The position numbers and the translations under genes were made by a program. The notes under the pieces were generated by a model, which was not told the origin of the DNA, did not search any database, and was given only the letters and a program-made list of their open reading frames with translations. Below, one piece after another: positions 8,328 through 14,527 of a DNA stretch of 19,328 nucleotides (position 1 is its first letter; each line of letters starts with the position of its first letter). This DNA is from an uncultured Treponema sp. GTDB taxonomy: Bacteria; Spirochaetota; Spirochaetia; Treponematales; Treponemataceae. The stretch lies in NCBI GenBank assembly GCA_937885475.1, contig CAKZZR010000251.1, forward strand, positions 1 to 19,328. Direction: 5' to 3'.

Positions 8328-8810
8328 CTAAGCCTGAGCCTCGCGGCGGTCTCGTTCACTCTGAACGTAGATAATGTCGTTTTCCTTGTATGTCTTTAAA
8401 ATAAAACTTGTCTTTGTTGAGCGCACGCCCTCCAGCGTGGCGAGCTTGCTGGAAACAAACAGCGCCACATTCTGAAGCGAGTCGCCTTCAACGATAACCT
8501 TGAAGTCGTAGCCGCCGCTCATAAGGAACAGCGATTTTACCTGCGGAAAGCGGTAGATGCGGTCTGCGAGCGCGTCAAAGCCATGCTCGCGTTCCGGCGT
8601 AACCTGAAGCTGAATTTCCGCACGGACAACATCCTTATCCTCACCGGTTTTTTCTGGGTTTACGATTGCCGCATATTTCAGAATAACTCCGTCATCCTCA
8701 AGCTTTTTGATAATCGCGGCGACTTCCTCTTCTGTCTTTTTGGTCATCGCAGCAATATCTTTTACAGAAAGCCGAGCGTTCTGTCTGAGCAAATCAAGAA
8801 TTTCTTCCAT
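8328..8810 (-). CDS. Lrp/AsnC family transcriptional regulator
   Basis: A 160-aa protein with the two-part Lrp/AsnC plan. Residues about 2-46 form the winged helix-turn-helix (ILDLLRQNARLSVKDIAAM followed by a recognition helix and the wing residues VILKYAAIVNP). Residues about 62-145 form the RAM effector domain, including a conserved GGYDFKVIVEG strand pair and a ligand-type loop near GDSLQNVALFV. Members are dimers or octamers that bind DNA in response to amino acids. The start is supported by GAGG eight bases upstream. The genes that follow, aminotransferase and TPR, are its likely targets together with itself. The last 15 or so residues are highly charged and may be a family-variable tail. 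Confidence 0.9.
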   Translation of the reverse strand: MEEILDLLRQNARLSVKDIAAMTKKTEEEVAAIIKKLEDDGVILKYAAIVNPEKTGEDKDVVRAEIQLQVTPEREHGFDALADRIYRFPQVKSLFLMSGGYDFKVIVEGDSLQNVALFVSSKLATLEGVRSTKTSFILKTYKENDIIYVQSERDRREAQA

Positions 8811-8843
8811 AATTAAAGCCTCGTATGTTTTAATTTTGCAATA

Positions 8844-8872
8844 ATTTTATAGTTTTAACGGCGTTTTTACAA
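8844..8872 (-). promoter_or_regulatory. Candidate promoter of the Lrp-aminotransferase-TPR operon
   Basis: Read on the minus strand, TTGTAA (8872-8867) and TAAAAT (8849-8844) are 17 bases apart, starting just after the pyrE stop codon. The following 33 bases lead to the regulator's start codon. The region is AT-rich, so chance matches are possible. Confidence 0.45.
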
Positions 8873-8879
8873 TAATAGC

Positions 8880-9566
8880 CTACTGCGCGCCGTATTCTTT
8901 GTAGTACGCGTCGATTGCGGTCTTTATGTCGTCGGTGATGATTTTTTTGTCGCCGTTTGTGTAGAGCGCGTCAACAACGTCTGCCATGCTTACAATTGCG
9001 CGCGCCGGAAAGCCGTATTTTTCTGCAATCACGTCAAGGGCGCTTTTTGTGCTGTCTGCGGCGCGCTCCATACGGTTGAGCGAAACGATTTCGCCCACGA
9101 TTTTGATTGCGCCAGGCGTTGTTTCCTGCGCCTTGATTTTAGGATACGTCTCCTCAATCGATTTTCCGGAGGTGGTAACGTCCTCGATGATAACGACGCG
9201 GTCGCCGTCCTTTATTTTGTAGCCCAGCAGCGCTCCCTTGTCCGCACCGTGATCCTTTTCTTCCTTGCGGTCAGAGCAGTATTTTACTTCCTTGCCGTAC
9301 AGCTTTGAATACGCAATGACGCATGCGGTGGCAAGCGGAATGCCCTTGTAGGCGGGGCCAAAAAGAACGTCAAAGTCGTCGCCAAAATTGTCATGAATCG
9401 CCTTTGCGTAGTATTCTCCAAGACGCGCAAGCTGGCTTCCGGTAACGTATGCGCCGGCATTCATAAAAAAAGGACTTTGCCGTCCGCTTTTAAGCGTAAA
9501 CGACCCGAATTTCAAAACCTCACATTCAACCATAAAATCAATGAATTCTTTCTTGTACTGTTCCAT
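8880..9566 (-). CDS. pyrE: Orotate phosphoribosyltransferase
   Basis: A 228-aa PyrE, slightly longer than the roughly 210-aa enzymes of enterobacteria. It joins orotate to PRPP to make orotidine 5'-monophosphate, the fifth step of pyrimidine synthesis, in the cytoplasm. The PRPP-binding loop is VVIIEDVTTSGKS at residues 124-136. Other family landmarks are FGSFTLKSGRQSPFF (20-34), FGPAYKGIPLA (69-79) and the flexible catalytic loop region SDRKEEKDHGADKG (98-111). No other pyrimidine gene is adjacent. The ribosome site is weak. It is the first gene reading left from the divergent spacer that holds the palindromic repeat, and a TATAAT on its strand (9637-9632) lies beside that repeat. Confidence 0.94.
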   Translation of the reverse strand: MEQYKKEFIDFMVECEVLKFGSFTLKSGRQSPFFMNAGAYVTGSQLARLGEYYAKAIHDNFGDDFDVLFGPAYKGIPLATACVIAYSKLYGKEVKYCSDRKEEKDHGADKGALLGYKIKDGDRVVIIEDVTTSGKSIEETYPKIKAQETTPGAIKIVGEIVSLNRMERAADSTKSALDVIAEKYGFPARAIVSMADVVDALYTNGDKKIITDDIKTAIDAYYKEYGAQ

Positions 9567-9649
9567 ACTGCAATTCTACCGAAGAACAGCGCGAATGTAC
9601 ATTAAAGAAGAAAAATAAACCAGACAAATGCATTATAAAGTGACAGCTT

Positions 9650-9803
9650 AAAAAAATAGCGCTAAGGAGAAGTTGCAGACTTCAAAAACACTCATTTTTG
9701 CTGCCGCGTAAGCGGCAAAGTTAATAAGTTCCAAGGCAAAAATGCGTGTAGCATGCTAGCATGCGGTTTTGAAGGATGAACTTCGACTGAAAGCTATTTT
9801 TTT
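9650..9803. repeat. Nested palindromic repeat element (full copy)
   Basis: Arms pair in strict nesting: AAAAAAATAGC (9650-9660) with GCTATTTTTTT (9793-9803); GAAGTT (9669-9674) with AACTTC (9779-9784); CTTCAAAA (9680-9687) with TTTTGAAG (9767-9774); a 13-base arm at 9689-9701 with 9736-9748 (12 of 13 pairs). Inside lies a hairpin TGCCGC-GTAA-GCGGCA (9702-9717) with a GNRA-type tetraloop, and beside it the self-complementary GCATGCTAGCATGC (9751-9764). The right part recurs at 1-52, so this is a dispersed element. It could be a MITE-like or REP-like sequence, or a structured RNA. It encodes no protein. Confidence 0.8.
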
Positions 9804-9869
9804 GTCATTTCTTTTTATAATGTCTTTGCCTTGAAAAAAAAATAAACCAGAAAATGAATGAAGCGCATA

Positions 9870-9899
9870 GTAACAAATTCATCGTTTGTATGTTATAGT
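9870..9899 (+). promoter_or_regulatory. Candidate promoter of the CBM48-phosphatase gene
   Basis: GTAACA (9870-9875) and TATAGT (9894-9899) are 18 bases apart. The start codon at 9922 is 23 bases further on, with GGAGG at 9910-9914. The -35 match is moderate. Confidence 0.4.
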
Positions 9900-9921
9900 A
9901 GTAAAACGTGGAGGAATAATC

Positions 9922-11157
9922 GTGAATGTAAAAAAAATTGCTGTGATTTTAGCAATGGCGCTATGCTTTAGCTCTCTGAGCGCAAAATCAAAGGAACCAT
10001 ACCGCGCTTCCGTTCAGCAGGAACTTAAGGCCGACAAATACAACCGACAGTTGGGGTACCAAATTATCAACGGAGGAGAAACAGTTGCCTTCGTATTCAA
10101 TCCCGACACATGGAAAATCAAGAAGCCAAAGCGCGTTTTTGTAGAGGGCAGCTTTAACGGCTGGTCAAAAAAGAATTCCAACTGGGAGCTTGCAAAACTC
10201 AAGGACAGCCTGTGGGTTTTGGAATGCCCTGCCGACGACATAAAAATTCCAGGAAATTCCGGCTTTCCGGAATTCAAATTCATGATAATTGCCGACGTTG
10301 AATACATTGAGACCGTATGCGGAAAAGAACTTACGCGCTACAAAACCCAGACCTTTGAGCCAAAAGCGGTTTCGCACATTGCGGGCTTCCAGATGGACGG
10401 CAACAACCTTATTCTGTTCCCCGAGGACGACCCCGCCGAACCCGCTGCAAATGCAGCACTCCTTAAAAAAGCAAAAAAGCTCAAGGAATTCAATCTTGAA
10501 AACCCGGAAGAAAGGGCGCAGCTTGCAAACTTCCGCCGCGTACCGGGAACGACGCAGCTTTTTCGTGGCTATCATCCATACAAAGCGTCCCGCCTGGAGC
10601 TGGACACCGAAAAGCCGCGCCTTGCCGCCGTCAGCCAGCTTATAAAAGAAAACGGCATTCAGTCGATTATCACGCTTTCCGGCGATGAAACCGTTGACCC
10701 TTCAAAGGAGACCATTTCCGTATACATTGGAGACATCCGCCGCAAGGGAAACCAGTTTTTTACCGACACAAAATACAACACGGTGTACTACCAGTCCTCC
10801 GGGCGCGACTTTGGCAACATGATTGGAGACATCGTGCGCTTTATAAACACGCACCCAGCGCCCTACTATGTGCATTGCCGCCTTGGCAGCGACAGAACCG
10901 GCGTTGTTTGTGCAGTGCTTGCCGCGCTGTGCGGAGCCAGCTGGAACGACATTGCCGCCGACTACCAAAAGACGAACGAAACGGGAATTCAAGAGGTGCG
11001 AGACCACCGCTTGCTTCAATATTCATTTGAGCAAATGCTGGGAAAACCGCTTTCTGAAGTGCAGGATTTACAGCAGGAAATGAAGCAGTTCTTTATTGAG
11101 CGCAGATTTTTTACCAAGGAAGATTTTGACGCACTCAATCAGAACCTTAAAAAATAA
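9922..11157 (+). CDS. Exported CBM48/AMPK-like carbohydrate-binding + Cys-phosphatase fusion
   Basis: A 411-aa protein starting at GTG 9922, chosen because GGAGG lies seven bases upstream and a signal peptide begins exactly there (basic NVKK, hydrophobic core, cut near LSA-KS at residues 20-23). Residues about 55-170 form an isoamylase-N/AMPK glycogen-binding-like beta domain (RVFVEGSFNGWSKKNSNWEL and a later EFKFMI strand). Residues about 205-385 form a tyrosine/dual-specificity phosphatase domain: the P-loop is HCRLGSDRTG, with nucleophile Cys319 and phosphate-binding Arg325. The DRTG ending resembles MptpB-like and inositide-type phosphatases more than protein DSPs. The combination predicts a periplasmic or exported phosphatase brought to a glucan, phosphoglucan or related polymer. 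The substrate is unproven. It converges on a stand-alone CBM48 gene. Confidence 0.88.
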   Translation: MNVKKIAVILAMALCFSSLSAKSKEPYRASVQQELKADKYNRQLGYQIINGGETVAFVFNPDTWKIKKPKRVFVEGSFNGWSKKNSNWELAKLKDSLWVLECPADDIKIPGNSGFPEFKFMIIADVEYIETVCGKELTRYKTQTFEPKAVSHIAGFQMDGNNLILFPEDDPAEPAANAALLKKAKKLKEFNLENPEERAQLANFRRVPGTTQLFRGYHPYKASRLELDTEKPRLAAVSQLIKENGIQSIITLSGDETVDPSKETISVYIGDIRRKGNQFFTDTKYNTVYYQSSGRDFGNMIGDIVRFINTHPAPYYVHCRLGSDRTGVVCAVLAALCGASWNDIAADYQKTNETGIQEVRDHRLLQYSFEQMLGKPLSEVQDLQQEMKQFFIERRFFTKEDFDALNQNLKK

Positions 11158-11220
11158 GCACAACCACGGCTTGCAGCGAATGCAATAATCTTCGTAAGCA
11201 AAAAACTTAAAAATGAATAA

Positions 11221-11248
11221 GGGCTACCCTAAGCGGGTAGCCCCTTTT
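11221..11248. terminator. Intrinsic terminator between converging genes
   Basis: A perfect 9-bp stem, GGGCTACCC (11221-11229) and GGGTAGCCC (11235-11243), with loop TAAGC, is followed by CTTTT on the plus strand. On the minus strand the stem is followed by TTATTCATTTTT. It sits between the stops of the CBM48-phosphatase gene and the facing CBM48 gene, so it probably serves both. Confidence 0.85.
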
Positions 11249-11261
11249 ATAGGCTCAAACC

Positions 11262-11585
11262 TTATTTTTTAGCAGGTTTTGTTACAACAACAGAGTTGTC
11301 TGCATTTGAGTACGGTGCCGGAATATACTTGTCTGCCTTCCAGTCATTTTCCCATTTGTAGCCATCAAGAAGATAACGGAACTGATATTCCTTGTCCACA
11401 TCAAGGTCAAGTTTTACAGAAAAAGAACCGTCCTTTCCCTTCTTAAGCGGTGTGTCCGTGCTGCTCCAACTATTGAAATCACCAGCAATATTAACGGTCT
11501 TTGCACCCTGCGCAGCCTCTGCAGAAACTGTAAATGTTACGCTACATTTTGATTTATCTTTTGAAAAAGTCTTTTTAAGTGACAT
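11262..11585 (-). CDS. Stand-alone CBM48/isoamylase N-terminal-like domain protein
   Basis: A 107-aa protein that is almost entirely one glycogen-binding-like E-set domain: VNIAGDFNSWS (about residues 32-42), then PLKKGKDGSFSVKLDL, and EYQFRYLLDGYKWENDW (67-83), the classic sequence order of CBM48/AMPK-beta modules. No signal peptide, membrane segment or catalytic part is present. It probably binds glycogen or alpha-glucan, or acts as a small partner, in the cytoplasm. The start ATG at 11585 has AGGAGG five bases upstream; the GTG one codon earlier is too close. It is transcribed alone from a promoter with a T12 spacer tract and converges with a gene that also carries a CBM48-like domain. Confidence 0.85.
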   Translation of the reverse strand: MSLKKTFSKDKSKCSVTFTVSAEAAQGAKTVNIAGDFNSWSSTDTPLKKGKDGSFSVKLDLDVDKEYQFRYLLDGYKWENDWKADKYIPAPYSNADNSVVVTKPAKK

Positions 11586-11630
11586 CACATCCTCCTAACA
11601 TTAATAAATCATTATTCTCTGATTGAAAGT

Positions 11631-11659
11631 AGTATAATCCTAAAAAAAAAAAATGACAA
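11631..11659 (-). promoter_or_regulatory. Promoter of the stand-alone CBM48 gene with T12 tract in its spacer
   Basis: On the minus strand TTGTCA (11659-11654) and TATACT (11636-11631) are exactly 17 bases apart. Twelve of those 17 spacer bases are an unbroken T run (A12 at 11642-11653 on the plus strand). About 45 bases separate the -10 from the start codon. Gain or loss of a T would change the spacing of an otherwise near-consensus promoter. Confidence 0.65.
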
Positions 11660-11728
11660 TCATTTTCCTAAATAAGTAGATTTTTTTCATTTTATGAGCG
11701 TCAAAAGCATTGTAAACACATAATTTTC

Positions 11729-11756
11729 TTGAGAATTAACAATCTCATGATAAAAT
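11729..11756 (+). promoter_or_regulatory. Candidate promoter of the beta-CASP gene
   Basis: TTGAGA (11729-11734) and TAAAAT (11751-11756) are 16 bases apart. The -35 overlaps an imperfect inverted repeat (TGAGA ... TCTCA, 11730-11747) that could be an operator. The start codon is 41 bases downstream with AGGAGG at 11786-11791. Confidence 0.5.
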
Positions 11757-11797
11757 TACTAGTAAATCAGTGCATTTTTTCGTTCAGGAGGCGCATT

Positions 11798-13246
11798 ATG
11801 GCTATAAAATTGTACTCTCTTGGGGCGGCAGAAGAAGTTACCGGCTCAAAGCACATTTTTGAAATCGACGGACGGCAGTTTATGGTCGACTGCGGCGCTT
11901 TTCAGGGCAAGCGAAAGCTTTCTGACGAAAAAAACCGAGACTTTGACATAGACGCGCAAAAACTGGAAGCCGTCATTCTTACACATGGTCACTACGACCA
12001 CTGCGGACTGCTTCCGGTTCTGAACAAAAAGGGCTTCAACGGAAATATCTATGCAACGCCCGCCACGCGCGACATTGCAAACCTTGTTATGATGGACAGC
12101 GCGCGCATTCAGGCGCACGACGCGGAATTCCTTGCGAAGCAGGCGGCAAAAAAAGGCGAGAAATTCAGCTGGAAGCCGCTTTTTGACGAGGAGGACTGCA
12201 TAAAGACCGCAAATCAGATTGTCTGCCTTTCATACAACCGCAAGATGTACATTTCGCCCGACGTTCAGCTGGAGCTATTTGATGCGGGACACATTCTTGG
12301 CTCGTCGCTTGCAAGCATTTCAATCCGCGGCTGGCATCACGGTCTGAACGTGCCGTACCTGCATTCCACAGGAGAAAACGAGACGCGAATTCTTTTTACC
12401 GGTGACCTTGGACGCAAGGAAAAGCCGATTATCCGTCCGCCGGCAGTAAACGTTCCCGCGCCGGACTATATCGTCATGGAATCAACCTACGGAAACCGCA
12501 AGCACGAGGACAGGGAATTTGCCCTTAAGGAGCTGGAACGCGTAGTTCGAGATGCTTGCGCAAAGAAGGGCAAGATTATCATTCCGTCGTTCGCCATTGA
12601 GCGCGCCCAGGAGCTGGTGTTCTACCTTCATCTTCTTACAGACAAAAAGAAAATTCCCGTCATTCCAATTTACGTGGACTCGCCTATGGCTTCAAACGCA
12701 ACCAGCGTGTTCCGCGTTCATCCGGAATGCTACGACGAAAGCGTAAACGAGGCATTCCTTAAGCATCACAAAAATCCGTTTGGATTCGGCTCGCTTACAT
12801 ACACCAACAGCGTGGAAGAGTCAAAGGCGCTGAACCAAAAAGAAGGCCCAATGATTATCATCTCGGCAGACGGCATGTGCGAAGCCGGCCGCGTCCTGTA
12901 TCACCTTGCAAACGAGATTGGAAACGAGCGGAACACCGTGCTCATCGTAGGGTATATGTCCGAAAATACGCTGGGGCGAAAAATCCGCGACGGCGCAAAG
13001 GAAGTGAACATTTTGGGCGACGTATACCAAGTTAAGGCAAAGATTGAGCAGATTAACGCGTTCAGCGCCCATGCCGACTACACGGAAATGACCGCGTGGC
13101 TTGACAGCATAGACACAAGCCGGCTTAAGAACATATTCCTTGTTCACGGAGAAAAGGACGCGCAGGAATTCTTTACGAAGTACCTGAACGACCACGGTTA
13201 TCCAAACGTAACCACCATAAAATACGGAGAAGAATACGAGCTGTAG
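11798..13246 (+). CDS. Metallo-beta-lactamase/beta-CASP RNA-processing nuclease
   Basis: A 482-aa protein. ATG 11798 is chosen for its AGGAGG six bases upstream and because the family N-terminus (IKLYSLGAAEEVTGSKH) begins there; the longer frame adds 23 unrelated residues. The zinc-binding motif HGHYDH is at residues 63-68, with further metal ligands in DAGHILGSS and FTGDLGR. The beta-CASP part shows ESTYGNR, VDSPMA and SADGMCEAGR, and the C-terminal RMMBL part shows NAFSAHAD and FLVHGE. This set matches the cytoplasmic bacterial CPSF73-like exonucleases (TTHA0252 type) rather than RNase J, which is longer. The expected role is RNA turnover or end processing. It is followed after 22 bases by the SGNH hydrolase gene. 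Confidence 0.92.
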   Translation: MAIKLYSLGAAEEVTGSKHIFEIDGRQFMVDCGAFQGKRKLSDEKNRDFDIDAQKLEAVILTHGHYDHCGLLPVLNKKGFNGNIYATPATRDIANLVMMDSARIQAHDAEFLAKQAAKKGEKFSWKPLFDEEDCIKTANQIVCLSYNRKMYISPDVQLELFDAGHILGSSLASISIRGWHHGLNVPYLHSTGENETRILFTGDLGRKEKPIIRPPAVNVPAPDYIVMESTYGNRKHEDREFALKELERVVRDACAKKGKIIIPSFAIERAQELVFYLHLLTDKKKIPVIPIYVDSPMASNATSVFRVHPECYDESVNEAFLKHHKNPFGFGSLTYTNSVEESKALNQKEGPMIIISADGMCEAGRVLYHLANEIGNERNTVLIVGYMSENTLGRKIRDGAKEVNILGDVYQVKAKIEQINAFSAHADYTEMTAWLDSIDTSRLKNIFLVHGEKDAQEFFTKYLNDHGYPNVTTIKYGEEYEL

Positions 13247-13268
13247 GCAAGCGGCATCTGGAGGCATC

Positions 13269-13976
13269 ATGCAGAACGGAATACAAAAAATAAGCGCGTA
13301 CGGAGACTCAATATTGAAGGGGGCAGTGACCGGCATGGGAACCGGACACCTTTTTGATATAATAGAAGAAAGCAGCCTTGTGATTGCAAGCCGTACGCTG
13401 GGCTTTGAACTGAACAATCAGAGCGTTTTTGGAAGCATCATGACAAAGACGCTCCGCCGCCTGACAAAAGATATAGAAAAGGGAATCGTCGGCGACCTTG
13501 CCATCATTGAGTCGGGGGGCAACGACTGCGACTACGACTGGACCGCGGTAAGCGCCGCGCCAGAGGCACAGCATGAGCCACGAACAGCGCTTGCGGACTT
13601 TATGCGCATGACGGACGAGGCGGTACAAAAATGCCGCGACGCAAAAATAACACCGCTCATCATGACCATGCCGCCGCTGGTTGCAGACTGGTGGTTCGAG
13701 CATATTTCGGAAGGACAGAACAAGGAAGCGGTGCTGAACGTATGTAAGGGCGACCCACTGCGCCCATACCGCAATCACGAGCTGTACAATCTGAGCCTTG
13801 TGAAATACGCCCACGCGCATGACGTACAGCTTGTGGACATGCGAAAGGCAATGCTTTGCGCACCTGACTACCGCACGCTCATGTGCAAGGACGGTATCCA
13901 CCCCAACCAGGACGGTTACAAATACATGGCAAGCATCTGGGAGCAAGCCTTACCAACGGTACAAAAAGAGTTCTGA
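13269..13976 (+). CDS. SGNH/GDSL-family hydrolase
   Basis: A 235-aa hydrolase with the SGNH catalytic blocks: GDSIL with nucleophile Ser14, Gly55 in a possible block II position (SVFGSIMTK), GGND with Asn85, and DGIHPNQDGY with Asp208 and His211. Such enzymes cleave esters such as acyl or acetyl groups on lipids or polysaccharides. No signal peptide is visible, so it probably acts inside the cell. The substrate is not evident. The start has GGAGG four bases upstream. It lies 22 bases after the beta-CASP gene and ends at a strong terminator, so the two likely form a short operon. Confidence 0.88.
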   Translation: MQNGIQKISAYGDSILKGAVTGMGTGHLFDIIEESSLVIASRTLGFELNNQSVFGSIMTKTLRRLTKDIEKGIVGDLAIIESGGNDCDYDWTAVSAAPEAQHEPRTALADFMRMTDEAVQKCRDAKITPLIMTMPPLVADWWFEHISEGQNKEAVLNVCKGDPLRPYRNHELYNLSLVKYAHAHDVQLVDMRKAMLCAPDYRTLMCKDGIHPNQDGYKYMASIWEQALPTVQKEF

Positions 13977-13980
13977 AACC

Positions 13981-14023
13981 AAAGGGCGACTTCTTGGACA
14001 ACCTAAATGGAGCCGCCCTTTTT
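13981..14023. terminator. Intrinsic terminator downstream of the SGNH hydrolase
   Basis: An 8-bp stem, AAAGGGCG (13981-13988) and CGCCCTTT (14014-14021), with a 25-base loop that can fold further, is followed by T residues. Its right arm abuts the stop codon (14022-14024) of the facing regulator gene, so the structure separates two converging genes. Confidence 0.75.
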
Positions 14024-14357
14024 ATATCAGTTCGGAGAGCGTATCTGAAAGATTTTCCCGCATATCGGTTTTCATTCGCTCATACACTTTGTCCGCAAGG
14101 TCAGAAATAAATTTGTTCCGGTCGGAAAGAATCGAAGTTTGAGGAGTCGCATTTTCATCGAACAATTGTACGGCTCGGATTTTTAAGATTTTCGCGATTT
14201 CTTCTATTACATTTGGTGCAGGAAAAGAACGCCCCTGCTCAATTCCGTTTATATAATTGTAGCCTTTGTTGAGCGCAAGGGTCAAATCATTCTGTGTCAT
14301 ACCGTTTTGCTTTCTGAAATAACGCAGGTTATGAATGAAAATTTCCTGTAGTGTCAT
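14022..14357 (-). CDS. XRE-family helix-turn-helix regulator
   Basis: A 111-aa protein with an N-terminal Cro/C1-type helix-turn-helix at about residues 9-64 (LRYFRKQNGMTQNDLTLAL, then a recognition helix NKGYNYINGIEQGRSFP and IEEIAKILKI). Residues 70-111 form a charged, helical tail that may dimerise. It should be a DNA-binding repressor or activator. The gene is divergent from the CotH lipoprotein with 170 bases between start codons, so that lipoprotein and the regulator itself are the obvious targets. There is no Shine-Dalgarno site. A CATAAT -10-like box ends six bases before the ATG, suggesting a leaderless mRNA. Confidence 0.85.
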   Translation of the reverse strand: MTLQEIFIHNLRYFRKQNGMTQNDLTLALNKGYNYINGIEQGRSFPAPNVIEEIAKILKIRAVQLFDENATPQTSILSDRNKFISDLADKVYERMKTDMRENLSDTLSELI

Positions 14358-14423
14358 AAAATGATTATGGTGCTTTTCCTTGCGCTAAAAACAGAAATAA
14401 AACTGTATATCCTTATAAAATTC

Positions 14424-14452
14424 TTGAAATAAAGTAAAATCTACTGTATAAA
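14424..14452 (+). promoter_or_regulatory. Promoter of the Ig-CotH lipoprotein
   Basis: TTGAAA (14424-14429) and TATAAA (14447-14452) are 17 bases apart, both one mismatch from consensus. It lies in the AT-rich spacer shared with the divergent XRE regulator, which may bind here. A second, weaker TATAAA occurs about 40 bases downstream. Confidence 0.6.
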
Positions 14453-14527
14453 TAAAGTGAAAATGACTTTGTTTGCTTCGTAATTTCATATAAAACAGTT
14501 GAAATTACGGTGCAAGGAGATTTTACC

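Larger units (their letters stand above)
9567..9921. other. Divergent intergenic region with repeat element and two promoters
   Basis: This 355-bp gene-free stretch separates pyrE (minus) from the CBM48-phosphatase gene (plus). From left to right it holds a minus-strand TATAAT for pyrE, a nested palindromic element (9650-9803), a 14-base direct repeat outside that element (9611-9624 and 9838-9851), and a candidate plus-strand promoter close to 9900. No small open frame with a ribosome site is convincing. Confidence 0.7.

Noticed and set aside
8317..8340. Terminator between the Lrp gene and the aminotransferase gene
   Set aside because: An eight-T run on the minus strand follows only a four-pair stem (GGCT/AGCC). 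That is too weak to call, and the genes are more likely co-transcribed.
9611..9851. Direct repeat as a target-site duplication of the palindromic element
   Set aside because: The copies lie 25 to 35 bases away from the element's arms rather than touching them.
9567..9921. Riboswitch or pyrimidine attenuator upstream of pyrE
   Set aside because: The structured part is a dispersed repeat with a second copy near an unrelated gene. No PyrR-type anti-antiterminator pattern was recognised.
9922..11157. Calling the CBM48-phosphatase a true glucan phosphatase
   Set aside because: The glucan-phosphatase P-loop signature (Cys-x-Ala-Gly-x-Gly-Arg) is absent; the loop is HCRLGSDRTG. Domain order alone does not fix the substrate.
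11729..11797. Longer N-terminus for the beta-CASP protein
   Set aside because: The extra 23 residues overlap the promoter region, and the AGGAGG lies directly before ATG 11798, where family similarity begins.
12821..13417. 198-aa minus-strand open frame opposite the end of the beta-CASP gene
   Set aside because: It is antisense to intact catalytic motifs and spans the junction of two good genes. No ribosome site is seen.
13308..13946. 212-aa minus-strand open frame opposite the SGNH hydrolase
   Set aside because: It is antisense to a gene with all SGNH blocks and has a composition unlike a real protein (His, Cys and Val rich).
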